Made by a program: the position numbers and the translations under genes. Shown here piece by piece: positions 43,816 to 52,684 of a DNA stretch of 64,000 nt. The stretch is taken from positions 248,001-312,000 of the forward strand of contig NZ_JAHVJA010000003.1 in assembly GCF_019801465.1 (NCBI RefSeq), written 5' to 3'. Source of the stretch: Leisingera daeponensis. GTDB taxonomy: Bacteria; Pseudomonadota; Alphaproteobacteria; Rhodobacterales; Rhodobacteraceae. Numbering within the stretch: position 1 is the stretch's first letter; every line of letters starts with the position of its first letter. The notes under the pieces are model-generated. The model was given only the letters and a program-made list of their open reading frames with translations, was not told the DNA's origin and made no database searches.

Positions 43816-44669
43816 GCGACTACAACTTTGCATACTTGGACGAACAGACCAAGCGGATGATCCGCCGGGCGATCCTCAAAGGGCTGGCGGTGCCGGGCTA
43901 TCAGGTGCCCTTCGCCAGCCGCGAGATGCCGATGCCCTATGGCTGGGGCACCGGCGGCGTTCAGGTCTCAGCCGCAACGCTGACGCCGGAAGACACGCTG
44001 AAAGTGATCGACCAGGGCGCAGATGACACCACCAACGCGGTGTCGATCCGCAAGTTCTTTGAACGCACGGCATGCGTGGCCACGACGGAGGAAACCGCCA
44101 ACGCCAGCGTTATCCAGACCCGCCACCGCATCCCCGAGGCCGAGCTGAGCGAGGATCAGATCCTGGTCTATCAGGTGCCGATCCCGGAGCCGCTACGGTT
44201 CCTCGAGCCGCGCGAGACCGAAACCCGCAAGATGCATGCGCTTCAGGAATACGGCCTGATGCACGTGAAACTCTATGAGGACATCAGCCAGCACGGCGCC
44301 ATCGCCACCGCCTATGCCTATCCAGTCAAGGTCGAGGGCCGCTATGTGATGGACCCTTCGCCGATCCCGAAATTCGACAACCCCAAGATGGAAATGGCCG
44401 CGATCCAGCTGTTCGGCGCAGGCCGCGAGCAGCGCATCTATGCGGTGCCGCCCTACACCAAGGTCGTCTCGCTCGATTTCGAGGACTACCCGTTCGAGGC
44501 CAGCAAGGCCGACCACTCCTGTGACCTTTGCGGCGCAGAGGACAGCTATCTGGATGAGGTGATCCTGGATGACGCGGGCAACCGGATGTTTGTCTGCTCG
44601 GACACGGATTATTGCCGCTCGCGGCGCGAGGCGGGCCATAGCGGCCGCCTGGGAGAGGAGGCAGCGTGA
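43812..44669 (+). CDS. phnJ: Carbon-phosphorus lyase PhnJ (radical SAM)
   Basis: The 285-residue enzyme cleaves the carbon-phosphorus bond by radical chemistry. Its unusual cysteine pattern is intact: C237, C240 and C262 (spacing x2, x21) for the 4Fe-4S/SAM cluster and C268 corresponding to the thiyl-radical cysteine. The substrate is 5-phosphoribosyl 1-phosphonate and the product is the 1,2-cyclic phosphate plus an alkane. It overlaps phnI by 4 bases and phnK by one. Confidence 0.97.
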   Translation: MSDYNFAYLDEQTKRMIRRAILKGLAVPGYQVPFASREMPMPYGWGTGGVQVSAATLTPEDTLKVIDQGADDTTNAVSIRKFFERTACVATTEETANASVIQTRHRIPEAELSEDQILVYQVPIPEPLRFLEPRETETRKMHALQEYGLMHVKLYEDISQHGAIATAYAYPVKVEGRYVMDPSPIPKFDNPKMEMAAIQLFGAGREQRIYAVPPYTKVVSLDFEDYPFEASKADHSCDLCGAEDSYLDEVILDDAGNRMFVCSDTDYCRSRREAGHSGRLGEEAA

Positions 44670-45439
44670 TGACACCTTTGCTGCAAGTGAAAAACGTCGC
44701 CAAGATGTATGGCGCGCGCATCGGCTGTACGGAAGTGAACTTTGACCTCTACCCCGGTGAGGTGATGGGCATCGTCGGCGAAAGCGGCTCGGGCAAGTCG
44801 ACGCTGCTGAACAGCCTGGCAGGGCATCTGACGCCGGACCGCGGCGAGGTGATCTTTGACACCCGTGCGGACGGGCCGGTGGATACTGTCACCATGTCGG
44901 AACCGCAGCGGCGCATGCTCAGCCGCACCGATTGGGCCTTTGTGCATCAGCACGCCCGTGACGGGCTGCGGATGTCGGTCTCGGCTGGCGGTAACATCGG
45001 TGAGCGGCTGATGGCGGTGGGCGACCGGCATTATGGATCGATCCGCGAACGCGCTGCCGACTGGCTGGGCCGGGTGGAAATTGCCGACAGCCGCATTGAT
45101 GACCGTCCCTCGGCCTTCTCCGGCGGCATGCAGCAGCGGCTGCAGATCGCCCGCAACCTGGTGACCGGCCCGCGGCTGGTGTTCATGGATGAACCAACCG
45201 GCGGGCTGGATGTCTCGGTGCAGGCGCGGTTGCTGGATCTCTTGCGCGGACTGGTGCGCGAGATGGGCCTGAGCGCCATCATCGTTACCCACGATCTGGC
45301 GGTAGTGCGGCTGCTGGCGGACCGGTTGATGGTGATGAAGGACGGCCATGTAGTTGAAAGCGGGCTGACCGATCAGGTGCTGGACGACCCCCAGCACGGC
45401 TATACCCAGCTGCTGGTCTCTAGCGTGCTGCAAGTCTGA
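44669..45439 (+). CDS. phnK: Carbon-phosphorus lyase ABC-type ATPase PhnK
   Basis: A 256-residue ABC-type ATPase that binds the PhnGHIJ core and is not a transporter subunit. Walker A GESGSGKST (about 33-41), signature SGGMQQRLQIARN (about 151-163), and Walker B LVFMDEPTGGLD (about 170-181). GAGAGGAGG lies 7 bases before ATG 44669, which overlaps the phnJ stop. Confidence 0.95.
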   Translation: MTPLLQVKNVAKMYGARIGCTEVNFDLYPGEVMGIVGESGSGKSTLLNSLAGHLTPDRGEVIFDTRADGPVDTVTMSEPQRRMLSRTDWAFVHQHARDGLRMSVSAGGNIGERLMAVGDRHYGSIRERAADWLGRVEIADSRIDDRPSAFSGGMQQRLQIARNLVTGPRLVFMDEPTGGLDVSVQARLLDLLRGLVREMGLSAIIVTHDLAVVRLLADRLMVMKDGHVVESGLTDQVLDDPQHGYTQLLVSSVLQV

Positions 45440-45449
45440 GGGTGATGAG

Positions 45450-46133
45450 ATGATTGAACTGAACAACGTCAGCAAAAGCTTCACCCTGCACAATCAGGGC
45501 AGTGCGGTGATCCCGGTGATGGAGGGCGCCAGCCTGAGCGTCAAACCCAGCGAATGCGTCGGCCTGATCGGCGCATCGGGGGCGGGGAAATCCACCCTGA
45601 TGCGGGTGATCTACGGCAACTACCTGGCAGCCTCCGGCAGCGTCATGGTGGGCGGCACGGACGTGGCGACGGCGGAACCGCGCGAGATCCTTGAACTGCG
45701 CCGTCACACGCTGGGCTACGTCAGCCAGTTTTTGCGGGTGGTGCCGCGGGTGGCGACACTGGACGTCGTGGCCGAGCCGCTGCTGGCGGTGGGCACCCCT
45801 GTCAATGCCGCCCGTGACAAGGCCGCGTCCCTGCTGGCGCAGCTGAACATTCCCGAACGGTTGTGGAGCCTCAGCCCCACCACGTTCTCGGGCGGTGAGC
45901 AGCAGCGGGTCAATATCGCCCGCGGCTTTGCCCACGACTACCCGGCGCTGCTGCTGGATGAGCCCACCGCCAGCCTGGACGCGCAGAACCGCGCCACGGT
46001 ACTGGAGCTGATCGCGGGGGCCAAGGCGCGCGGCGCAGCGATTGTCGGCATCTTCCATGACGAGACCGCCCGCGAACAGGTCTGCGATCGCTTCATAAAT
46101 GTCTCGGCCTTCAGCCCGCGGAGTGCGGCATGA
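45450..46133 (+). CDS. phnL: Carbon-phosphorus lyase ABC-type ATPase PhnL
   Basis: A 227-residue ABC-type ATPase with Walker A GASGAGKST (about 41-49), signature SGGEQQRVNIARG (about 148-160) and Walker B LLLDEPTASLD (about 168-178). It works with the PhnGHI proteins. A GGTGATGAG sequence precedes the ATG. It overlaps phnN by 4 bases. Confidence 0.95.
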   Translation: MIELNNVSKSFTLHNQGSAVIPVMEGASLSVKPSECVGLIGASGAGKSTLMRVIYGNYLAASGSVMVGGTDVATAEPREILELRRHTLGYVSQFLRVVPRVATLDVVAEPLLAVGTPVNAARDKAASLLAQLNIPERLWSLSPTTFSGGEQQRVNIARGFAHDYPALLLDEPTASLDAQNRATVLELIAGAKARGAAIVGIFHDETAREQVCDRFINVSAFSPRSAA

Positions 46134-46690
46134 CCGGCGCCGCGGCAAAAGGCCCGGTGATCGCCGTGGTCGGCCCCTCGGGCGTTGGCAAGGACAGCCT
46201 GATGTCGGCTCTGGCGGTTTCTGGCCCGCAACTGCGGGTGATGCGCCGGGTGGTCACCCGCGCGCCGGAGGCAGGCGGAGAAGATTACCAGCCGGTGAGC
46301 GAGGCGGAGTTTTCTGCCTTGGCTGGAAACGGGGTGTTTGCCCTGCACTGGCAAGCGCACGGTTTGTGCTATGGCATTCCGCGAGACATTGAAAAGCAGC
46401 GTGAAGGTTCGGGCGGTGTGCTGGTTAACCTGTCCCGTACAGTACTGCTGGAGGCCCAGGAGGTGTTCGGGGATTTCATTGTTCTGTCCGTGACAGCCCG
46501 GCAAGAGGTATTGGCGGAACGGCTAGCCGCCCGGGGGCGGGAGGACGCAGCAAACGTTCAGAAACGCCTGGCCAGAGCGGTCAATCCGCTGCCGGGCGGG
46601 CTGAGCCGGGTGCATGAAATTGACAACAGCGGGGCGCTCAGTAAAGCGGTGAACGCTGCGCTGGCGGTCATTCAGCCGGAAAGGGCATAG
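46130..46690 (+). CDS. phnN: Ribose 1,5-bisphosphate phosphokinase PhnN
   Basis: A 186-residue P-loop kinase (GPSGVGKDS near 16-24) of the guanylate-kinase fold. It phosphorylates ribose 1,5-bisphosphate to PRPP, recycling the ribose product of phosphonate degradation. Conserved RRVVTRAPEAGGEDY and the CYGIPRDIE region are present. It ends the co-directional phnG-N block. Its 3' end overlaps the convergent DUF1045 gene by 19 bases. Confidence 0.94.
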   Translation: MTGAAAKGPVIAVVGPSGVGKDSLMSALAVSGPQLRVMRRVVTRAPEAGGEDYQPVSEAEFSALAGNGVFALHWQAHGLCYGIPRDIEKQREGSGGVLVNLSRTVLLEAQEVFGDFIVLSVTARQEVLAERLAARGREDAANVQKRLARAVNPLPGGLSRVHEIDNSGALSKAVNAALAVIQPERA

Positions 46691-47355
46691 CGGTGGATAA
46701 GGTGAAACCTTCCGTCCGGCGCTTCCCCCATCAGTGCCAGATCACGGATCTCGAAGGGCTCAGGCAGCAGCGGGATAAAATGCTTGCTCAGGGTGTCTTC
46801 CACGGCGGGCAATTCCGGCTTGGGAAGCTTGCCAGTCAGAGTGATGTGGAAACGGAACTGATCCAGCACGTAAGGGTAGCCCCAGCGGGTGAGGTTCGCG
46901 TCCTGCTCCGGTGTCAGGCCCGCTGTGCGGCGGCGGTTCAGTTCTGCCTCAGGCGCCGGGGCACGAAACGTATCAAGTTCCATCACGCAGGCAGCCGCCA
47001 AGGCGTTCAGCGGGCTCTGATCCCCGGTGGGGCGCAGAGCCAGAAAACGGCCGAGCCTGGCCAGGTGCAGACCGGAAAGGAAAACAGGTGCTTGAGAGCC
47101 GGCCAAGGCTTCGCAGGCGGTTTCAAGGGCAGCCTGCGTCTGCCCTTCACCGAGACGCATAGGCGGCTTCATCGTCGCGTGCAGACCGTATTTACGCGGC
47201 ACGTCCGTAATTGCCGCCACATTCAGCCCGGTTCCTTCCGGATGGGGCAGCGCTGTCCCGGTTTCCATGTCCCAGCCCAGCCACTTGGCGCCGAAACGGC
47301 TCCACGCCTCATCGGCGGGGGGAGCGTAGTAGATCGCGTATCGCGTGAATGTCAC
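46672..47355 (-). CDS. DUF1045 protein of the phosphonate cluster, predicted 2H phosphoesterase
   Basis: A 227-residue protein of the DUF1045 family found in phosphonate operons. Two HxT motifs, H59-A-T61 (GLHATMKPP) and H170-I-T172 (FRFHITLTG), are spaced as in 2H phosphoesterases. That superfamily often acts on cyclic phosphates. PhnP, which opens the 5-phosphoribosyl 1,2-cyclic phosphate made by PhnJ, is not present in this window, so DUF1045 could do that job here; this is inference. The gene runs opposite to its neighbours, between phnN and phnM. Confidence 0.88.
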   Translation of the reverse strand: MTFTRYAIYYAPPADEAWSRFGAKWLGWDMETGTALPHPEGTGLNVAAITDVPRKYGLHATMKPPMRLGEGQTQAALETACEALAGSQAPVFLSGLHLARLGRFLALRPTGDQSPLNALAAACVMELDTFRAPAPEAELNRRRTAGLTPEQDANLTRWGYPYVLDQFRFHITLTGKLPKPELPAVEDTLSKHFIPLLPEPFEIRDLALMGEAPDGRFHLIHRYALSG

Positions 47356-47405
47356 ATTGGCCTCCTAAACGTGGCCTTCCATAGCTCGAAAGATGTGAAG
47401 TTCAG

Positions 47406-48548
47406 ATGACAGATGAATTGATCCTTGCCAATGCCAGGCTGGTGCTTCCGGGGGAAACCCTGATCGGCAGTGTGAAAGTTGCTGAAGGTAAGATAGCCGA
47501 TATCTCCGGGGGAGCGTCGGTGCCTGTAGGGGCGGTAGACTGCGAAGGCGATTACGTTTGCCCCGGTCTGGTTGAGCTTCACACCGACAACCTGGAGCGC
47601 CATATCCAGCCGCGCCCCAAGGTGGACTGGCCGCACGCCAGCGCAATAATCGCACACGATGCCGAACTGGCAGGCACCGGTATCACCACGGTTTTTGATG
47701 CTATGCGGGTTGGTTCGATCAGCCGACGGGAAAGCCGTTACGGTGCCTATGCCCGGCAGTTGGCATCGGAGCTTTTGGAACTGCGGGCCGCAGACGCACT
47801 GAAAATCTCGCACTTCCTGCATCTGCGGGCGGAAATATGCACGGATACTCTGGTCGATGAGCTGAAAGCCTTTGGAGAAGAGGACCGGGTCGGCCTGGTT
47901 TCACTGATGGATCACACGCCTGGACAGCGCCAGTTCCGCGATATCTCCAAGCTGGAGCAATACGTGAAGGGTAAACACGGGTTTGATGATGCAGCCTTTC
48001 AAGCGCATGTGGCGCATTTGATGGAGCTCCAAGAGACCTACGGCGCAGTGCACGAAGCGGAGGCTGTTAAAGCGGCTAATCACTTCGGCGCGGTGCTGGC
48101 AAGCCATGATGATACCACGGAAGCGCAAGTGGCCGTTTCCGCAGGCCACGGCATCCGCCTAGCCGAATTCCCGACAACCGTGGAGGCCGCACAGGCCTGT
48201 CACGCTCATGGCATCAAGGTCATGATGGGCGCACCGAATCTAATCCGCGGCGGCTCGCACTCCGGCAACGTGGCCGCGCACGAGCTGGCGGAGGTGGAAT
48301 TGCTGGATATCCTGTCGTCGGATTATGTGCCGGCGGCGCTTCTGATGGCAGCGGTCAAGCTGGGCGGACTATGGGGCGACATGGCGCGGGGGCTTGGCAC
48401 GGTGACACACGCGCCGGCGGATGCGGTGGGCCTGGAGGACCGTGGCCGGATGGAGGCCGGTAAGCGCGCCGACTTGATCCGCTTTGGCATCAAGGCGGAC
48501 ACGCCTGCCTTGCGCGGCGTCTGGTCGCGCGGTGTGCGCGTGGCCTGA
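47406..48548 (+). CDS. phnM: Alpha-D-ribose 1-methylphosphonate 5-triphosphate diphosphatase
   Basis: A 380-residue amidohydrolase-fold enzyme that removes pyrophosphate from ribose 1-phosphonate 5-triphosphate before PhnJ acts. The metal motif is HTDNLERH (about 59-66), with HDAELAGTGITTVFDA following and later histidines in LASHDDT and GAPNLIRGGSHSGN. Its promoter must lie in the 50 bases between it and the divergent DUF1045 start. The ribosome binding site is weak (GAAG). Confidence 0.95.
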   Translation: MTDELILANARLVLPGETLIGSVKVAEGKIADISGGASVPVGAVDCEGDYVCPGLVELHTDNLERHIQPRPKVDWPHASAIIAHDAELAGTGITTVFDAMRVGSISRRESRYGAYARQLASELLELRAADALKISHFLHLRAEICTDTLVDELKAFGEEDRVGLVSLMDHTPGQRQFRDISKLEQYVKGKHGFDDAAFQAHVAHLMELQETYGAVHEAEAVKAANHFGAVLASHDDTTEAQVAVSAGHGIRLAEFPTTVEAAQACHAHGIKVMMGAPNLIRGGSHSGNVAAHELAEVELLDILSSDYVPAALLMAAVKLGGLWGDMARGLGTVTHAPADAVGLEDRGRMEAGKRADLIRFGIKADTPALRGVWSRGVRVA

Positions 48549-48631
48549 TACTGGCAATTAGCCAATGGCAAGGTGTCCGCCTGCTCGTGGGACGGGTGGG
48601 CGCTTTGCGTGGCTGGTCAGAAGGGCAGAAC

Positions 48632-49114
48632 TTAATCAACGGCCCGGTAGAACATATAGCGGCCTGGGGGGATGCCCGCAGGGCCGTCCAGCTCCTGAAA
48701 GCCTGACAGAGGCTGGCCGGAGACGATGATGCCGCCAGGCGCCATAACCCGGGCAATTTCCGGTGAAAGTGCGGCAGCTTCAGCAACATCTTTTTCTTTG
48801 ACGCCAAAGCCGAAATCGTAGTGTGCGAGTGCAATCCTGCGGTTTTCCGCCGCCAGCAGTTCCAGCATTGGTCTAGCTTCGCCTTGCAAAAAATCTTTCT
48901 CAGGCGGAACGCAGGAAGGGTGGCATTGCAATACCCTGTCAATCACCCAGATCCGGCGGCTTGCCAGAATTTCTCGGAGGTGGTCATAGGTGCGCCCGTT
49001 TCCAAGCCCCATGTCGAGCACATCGCCATCCAGCTTGGCAATCTGTTCCGCAGCCCAGTTCAACCCGTCCCGCTGGGCCGTCAGCCTGCGCAGCATGGAA
49101 TCCAGACGGCTCAT
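48632..49114 (-). CDS. Class I SAM-dependent methyltransferase, last gene of the glycosyltransferase operon
   Basis: A short, 160-residue protein with methyltransferase motif I DGDVLDMGLGNGRTYDHL (about 29-46) and an ALAHYDFG segment near 95. No second domain or membrane segment is visible. It begins at the base after the deacetylase stop and is the last of seven coupled genes. It may methylate a sugar or an acceptor built by the operon, but the substrate is unknown. It is short for a class I enzyme and could be a minimal version. Confidence 0.8.
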   Translation of the reverse strand: MSRLDSMLRRLTAQRDGLNWAAEQIAKLDGDVLDMGLGNGRTYDHLREILASRRIWVIDRVLQCHPSCVPPEKDFLQGEARPMLELLAAENRRIALAHYDFGFGVKEKDVAEAAALSPEIARVMAPGGIIVSGQPLSGFQELDGPAGIPPGRYMFYRAVD

Positions 49115-49873
49115 TCAGGACATCCTTTCATCATAAATCCAGGCCTCTCCGGGGCCATCCAGCAAACGTTTGGCCAATGCGCTGACAAAAGACCAGATTG
49201 CCTCGTCATGAACCAGATGGTGTGTCAGCAGCCCGTAAGGTTCTGCATTGTCCGCGTCTCCTATGCGGCGGTCGCGCAGCTGGCGCGTCACCTGAGCAAT
49301 CAGCTGTTCCGGCGGCAGCAAGCTGCGGCTGCCTTTCCAGTCAATCGGATCCAGATGGGTGTTCACCCGCAGCAGTCCCGAGGCGGGCTTGGCTGCCTTG
49401 CGTGGAGTGAAGGTGGAGACCGCCGAAAAGCCGGCGCCGGCCAGCCAAGTCAGCATTTCCGGTGAGATCCTATTCCAGGGCGGCACGAACATCGGCCTTA
49501 AACTGCTGCCGAACATCTTCTGCAAAGCGGTCAGGCCGCGCTCTGCGTCGTCCAGCAGTTCTTCCAGCGGGCGGTGAGCCCCGAATTCGGCCTTTTTCTC
49601 ACCCGCCGGTGCATGGTTCTGGTGCGCCCATCCGTGGACAACCGGGATTATCATAGGGTGACCGGCAACGAAACGGACCAAGTCATGCGTGGCGCCATGC
49701 GGGATCACTGCAAGATGCACGGGCAGGTCGAGGTCGGCTGAGAGTTTTGCCAGCCGTTCGAGCTCAGCGGACTGGGACATTGCATCGTCGTCCCGCCACC
49801 AAAGCGGCAGAGTGTGTCCTGCCTCCTGCCAATGCTCCAACTCCTCATCCAGACTGCGCCAATCCGGTGTCAT
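49115..49873 (-). CDS. Polysaccharide deacetylase (NodB-like) family protein
   Basis: A 252-residue carbohydrate esterase-4-like protein. A metal-site RDDDA (residues about 27-31) stands in for the usual TFDDG, HGWAHQNH (about 79-86) is the histidine motif, and FVPPWNR (about 128-134) is the third. It has no signal peptide, unlike most extracellular members, so it would deacetylate a cytoplasmic N-acetyl sugar intermediate. It overlaps the upstream glycosyltransferase stop by 4 bases. Confidence 0.83.
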   Translation of the reverse strand: MTPDWRSLDEELEHWQEAGHTLPLWWRDDDAMSQSAELERLAKLSADLDLPVHLAVIPHGATHDLVRFVAGHPMIIPVVHGWAHQNHAPAGEKKAEFGAHRPLEELLDDAERGLTALQKMFGSSLRPMFVPPWNRISPEMLTWLAGAGFSAVSTFTPRKAAKPASGLLRVNTHLDPIDWKGSRSLLPPEQLIAQVTRQLRDRRIGDADNAEPYGLLTHHLVHDEAIWSFVSALAKRLLDGPGEAWIYDERMS

Positions 49874-51006
49874 CCTCGCCCTCCCGCAAGTTCTGCGGCA
49901 ATGTCCACACTACGGGCGGCCCCGTCAAACCTGAAACCGCCTGCAAGCCGCGGCGGCGCCTGCAATACCGCCTTGACCGCAGTGCATAGCGTTTCAGGGG
50001 TGAGGTGTGCGGTTTCTATGACCCGGACGCCGTTGAGGGGGGCGAGGCTGGCCGCGCGCAAGCCCTGTTCGGTCTCGTTGCCGGCGTCGAACGGGACCAG
50101 CACCGCAGGAGTCCCTGCCTGCAAAAGATCCAGCGCAGTGTTGTAGCCGCACATGCTGACAGAGGCGGCCGCGTGGGACAGCATCTGGCGGAAATCCTTG
50201 CGCGCAGGCTCCAGCCGGGCAGGGGAACCTAATTTGGATAAATCCGTAATCCGCGCACTTGCGTCCGCGCCGCCGACCAGAAGCCGCCAGGGGACATCGG
50301 GCATTAGCCGGGCGGCCTCCAATGCGGCGCGGTAGAGCGGCGTCCCGACGCTGCCGCCCCCTGCACTGACCAGTACCTCACCTGCGCCTGCAAGCCGCGG
50401 ATGCGGACCCGCAGCGGGAGGCGCCACGTAACCGGTGTAGCGCAGCTTGCCTGCAAGTGCCTTGGAAACAGGCCAGCTGGCCTCCAGCCGGGTCGCGGCA
50501 GGGTCGGAGTGGACGAGAACCGCGTCATAAAACTTCGTTATGACCGCATCGGCCTTTCCCGCTTTCTCTGGCTTGGAAGGCGGAGCAAGGATGTCGCGGA
50601 TGGATGAAAGGATTACCGGCCGCTGGGACAGCGCGTGCGCGGCTTCCAGCAGATCCAGGAATTCCTTGCGCAGGGAACGGCGTCCAAAAGGGAAAAGCTC
50701 GGTGATCAGCACATCAGGCTGTAGGTGCTGCAAGGCGGCGCAAAGGGCTGTTTGGCGGCTCGCAAGATATGACCGGTCCGCCAGGGTGCCATCCTCTGCC
50801 AGCAGACGGGTAAAGTCCACGCCGTCGGAGCGCAGCGGCGGCAACTGCAGCAGCTCGATCCCGTCCGTATTGAGTTGCGGCGCGGGAAATCCGCCTGAGA
50901 CGACCTGTGCCATGTGGCCTTTTGCCAGGAAAGCCCGCGCCAGTGTCAGGGCGCGCGACAGGTGTCCGGTACCCAGAAGATGCGTGACAGCGATCAGCAC
51001 TTTCAT
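49870..51006 (-). CDS. GT-B glycosyltransferase, MurG-like
   Basis: A 378-residue GT-B protein. The N-terminal GTGHLSRALTLARAF (about 12-26) and the C-terminal MCGYNTALDLLQAGTPAVLVP (near 285-305) resemble MurG/GT28 donor-binding features. It is a likely paralogue of the first gene of the operon (53913-55139), which has equivalent motifs. No signal peptide or membrane segment is clear. Donor and acceptor are unknown. Confidence 0.83.
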   Translation of the reverse strand: MKVLIAVTHLLGTGHLSRALTLARAFLAKGHMAQVVSGGFPAPQLNTDGIELLQLPPLRSDGVDFTRLLAEDGTLADRSYLASRQTALCAALQHLQPDVLITELFPFGRRSLRKEFLDLLEAAHALSQRPVILSSIRDILAPPSKPEKAGKADAVITKFYDAVLVHSDPAATRLEASWPVSKALAGKLRYTGYVAPPAAGPHPRLAGAGEVLVSAGGGSVGTPLYRAALEAARLMPDVPWRLLVGGADASARITDLSKLGSPARLEPARKDFRQMLSHAAASVSMCGYNTALDLLQAGTPAVLVPFDAGNETEQGLRAASLAPLNGVRVIETAHLTPETLCTAVKAVLQAPPRLAGGFRFDGAARSVDIAAELAGGRG

Positions 51007-51590
51007 GAGGCATCCTCGCGCAGCAGGCGGACCGGTTCGGGCCAGGGGAGCAGGCTGCTCCTGCTAATCTCAACCACAAACAGCCGGTTTCGCTTGACGC
51101 GGAAAGGGGGAGGGCCGTTAAAGTCCCAGCCGTGCGCGCGGGCCAGGATCATACGCATGATGCCGATATGGGAAACTGCCAGAGAGTCCTGGGTCAGGCC
51201 ATGCAGCCAAGGCTCAACCCTGGACCAGACTTCAGCAGGTGTTTCACCGCCGGGCGGGCGGTAGTCCCAGCCCCAGTCCTCGATATCCCGGAAGCCGCTG
51301 TCAGGGGAATCTTTCAGGTCCGCACCGTGCAGCCCTTCCCATTCACCCCAGTTCATTTCAGTGAGTTCCGGTGCAACGTGCGGCTTGCGTCCGGCAACCA
51401 AATCTGCGGTTTCCGCCGCACGCATCAGGGGGCTGGACCAAAGTTCTGCCCGCCGCCAGTCTTCGGGCAGGGCGTAGCCGCGCAGCTCAGCACGGGCCTG
51501 ATCGTCCAGCGGAATGTCGCTGCGCCCCTGAATACGGCCAGCCCGGTTCCAGGCGGTGTGGCCGTGGCGCAGAAGAGCTAAGCGTATCAT
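51003..51590 (-). CDS. Histidine phosphatase (phosphoglycerate-mutase-like)
   Basis: A 195-residue branch-1 histidine phosphatase. The catalytic histidine is in LLRHGHTAWNRAGRIQGRSD (RHG at about 8-10), a conserved glutamate lies in EMNWGEWEG, and the second histidine in AVSHIGIMR near 150. In a glycosyltransferase operon a plausible role is removing phosphate from a sugar-phosphate or glycosyl-phosphoglycerate intermediate; this is inference. It overlaps both neighbours by 4 bases. Confidence 0.88.
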   Translation of the reverse strand: MIRLALLRHGHTAWNRAGRIQGRSDIPLDDQARAELRGYALPEDWRRAELWSSPLMRAAETADLVAGRKPHVAPELTEMNWGEWEGLHGADLKDSPDSGFRDIEDWGWDYRPPGGETPAEVWSRVEPWLHGLTQDSLAVSHIGIMRMILARAHGWDFNGPPPFRVKRNRLFVVEISRSSLLPWPEPVRLLREDAS

Positions 51591-52684
51591 GCGCGCGATC
51601 CCATCAGCGGCAGAACCGTGTCCCAGAAACGCCGGGCTGCGGCGGGTGCCAGGTGGTTGTTCAAAATGAAGTTGCGTGCATGCCGGGCAGTTTCAGTGCG
51701 CAGGGCAGAGTTTGCAAGCAACTGGCTGGTAAAAGATGCAAGACCTTGCGCACCTTCTTCAGGTGCTGGGTAGGTTGCGGGCAGTAGCACGTCCTTCACT
51801 CCCGGCCGGTTTTGGGCCGCGACGGGAAGGCCATGGGCCTGTGCTTCCAGATAGACCATGCCAACAGCCTCATTCACACCTGGCCACAGGAACAGGCTGG
51901 CCTTGGCATAGGCTGCCGTCAGCTCTGCGCGGCCAAGCTGGCCGAGGAAAGATATCTTTGGTCCAAAAGGGGCCAACAGGGCTTCAATCGCAGGCCGGGC
52001 GGGGCCGTCACCGGCAATCTCCAAGCGCCAATCGCCGGACAGACGGGCCAGTGTATCTGCGATGATTGCATAGGAGGCGAGTTTGTCGCCTGCTCTCATC
52101 ATGCCTGCAGTCAGCATCGGACCTTGCAGGGAGGAGAGGGCGGGCAGTTCTTCAAGCGGCAGGAAGGGCGGCAGATGGGCAATGGCCTGATCGCCACAGC
52201 GGTCGCGTTCGAGTGCGAAGCGGTCCTGTTGAGTGAAGTAGAAAATCGCGCCGGCGACATTGGCGGCATCGTGGGCGGCTTGAGCGAACTCAGCCCACGG
52301 CCCTGACAAGCGTTTCGTGGCGCGAGTGGATTCAATTTGCACGTAGGGGATGCTTCGGGCTCGGGCTACTGCAGGGCCGATCAGATCAGGGGCTTTGTAG
52401 TAATTGTGATAAGTGACCCAGAGGTCGGTTTCCGGCATTTCATTGGTTAGCCGTGAGGCCTCGGCTTGAGCCTGCGCGGTCAGGGCCGCCTGCAATTCCT
52501 CGCTGCCGTGCTTGTCGTAGATCCGCAGATCAGACACCAGCTGCACTTCCGCGCCGCTGTTGCGGATCAGGCTCATCAGGTTGCGGGCAATCTCGCGATC
52601 GCCGGAGGGCACCGGGTGATGCGGCGGCTTCATCGGCGCGTAGAAGGCAACCCGCTTTCCGGCTCCAGGCTGCATTGAATTCAA
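51587..52684 (-). CDS. Glycosyltransferase family 4 protein
   Basis: A GT-B glycosyltransferase of 365 residues if it starts at TTG 52684, or 362 from ATG 52675. The C-terminal half has GDGPARPAIEALL and LFLWPGVNEAVGMVYLEAQAHG (EX7E-like retaining glycosyltransferase motif, near 270-290). TTG 52684 overlaps the upstream stop in the TTGA form and has AGGAC about 4 bases away, which fits the coupling style of the operon; the ATG is the alternative. Sugar specificity unknown. Confidence 0.84.
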   Translation of the reverse strand: MNSMQPGAGKRVAFYAPMKPPHHPVPSGDREIARNLMSLIRNSGAEVQLVSDLRIYDKHGSEELQAALTAQAQAEASRLTNEMPETDLWVTYHNYYKAPDLIGPAVARARSIPYVQIESTRATKRLSGPWAEFAQAAHDAANVAGAIFYFTQQDRFALERDRCGDQAIAHLPPFLPLEELPALSSLQGPMLTAGMMRAGDKLASYAIIADTLARLSGDWRLEIAGDGPARPAIEALLAPFGPKISFLGQLGRAELTAAYAKASLFLWPGVNEAVGMVYLEAQAHGLPVAAQNRPGVKDVLLPATYPAPEEGAQGLASFTSQLLANSALRTETARHARNFILNNHLAPAAARRFWDTVLPLMGSRA

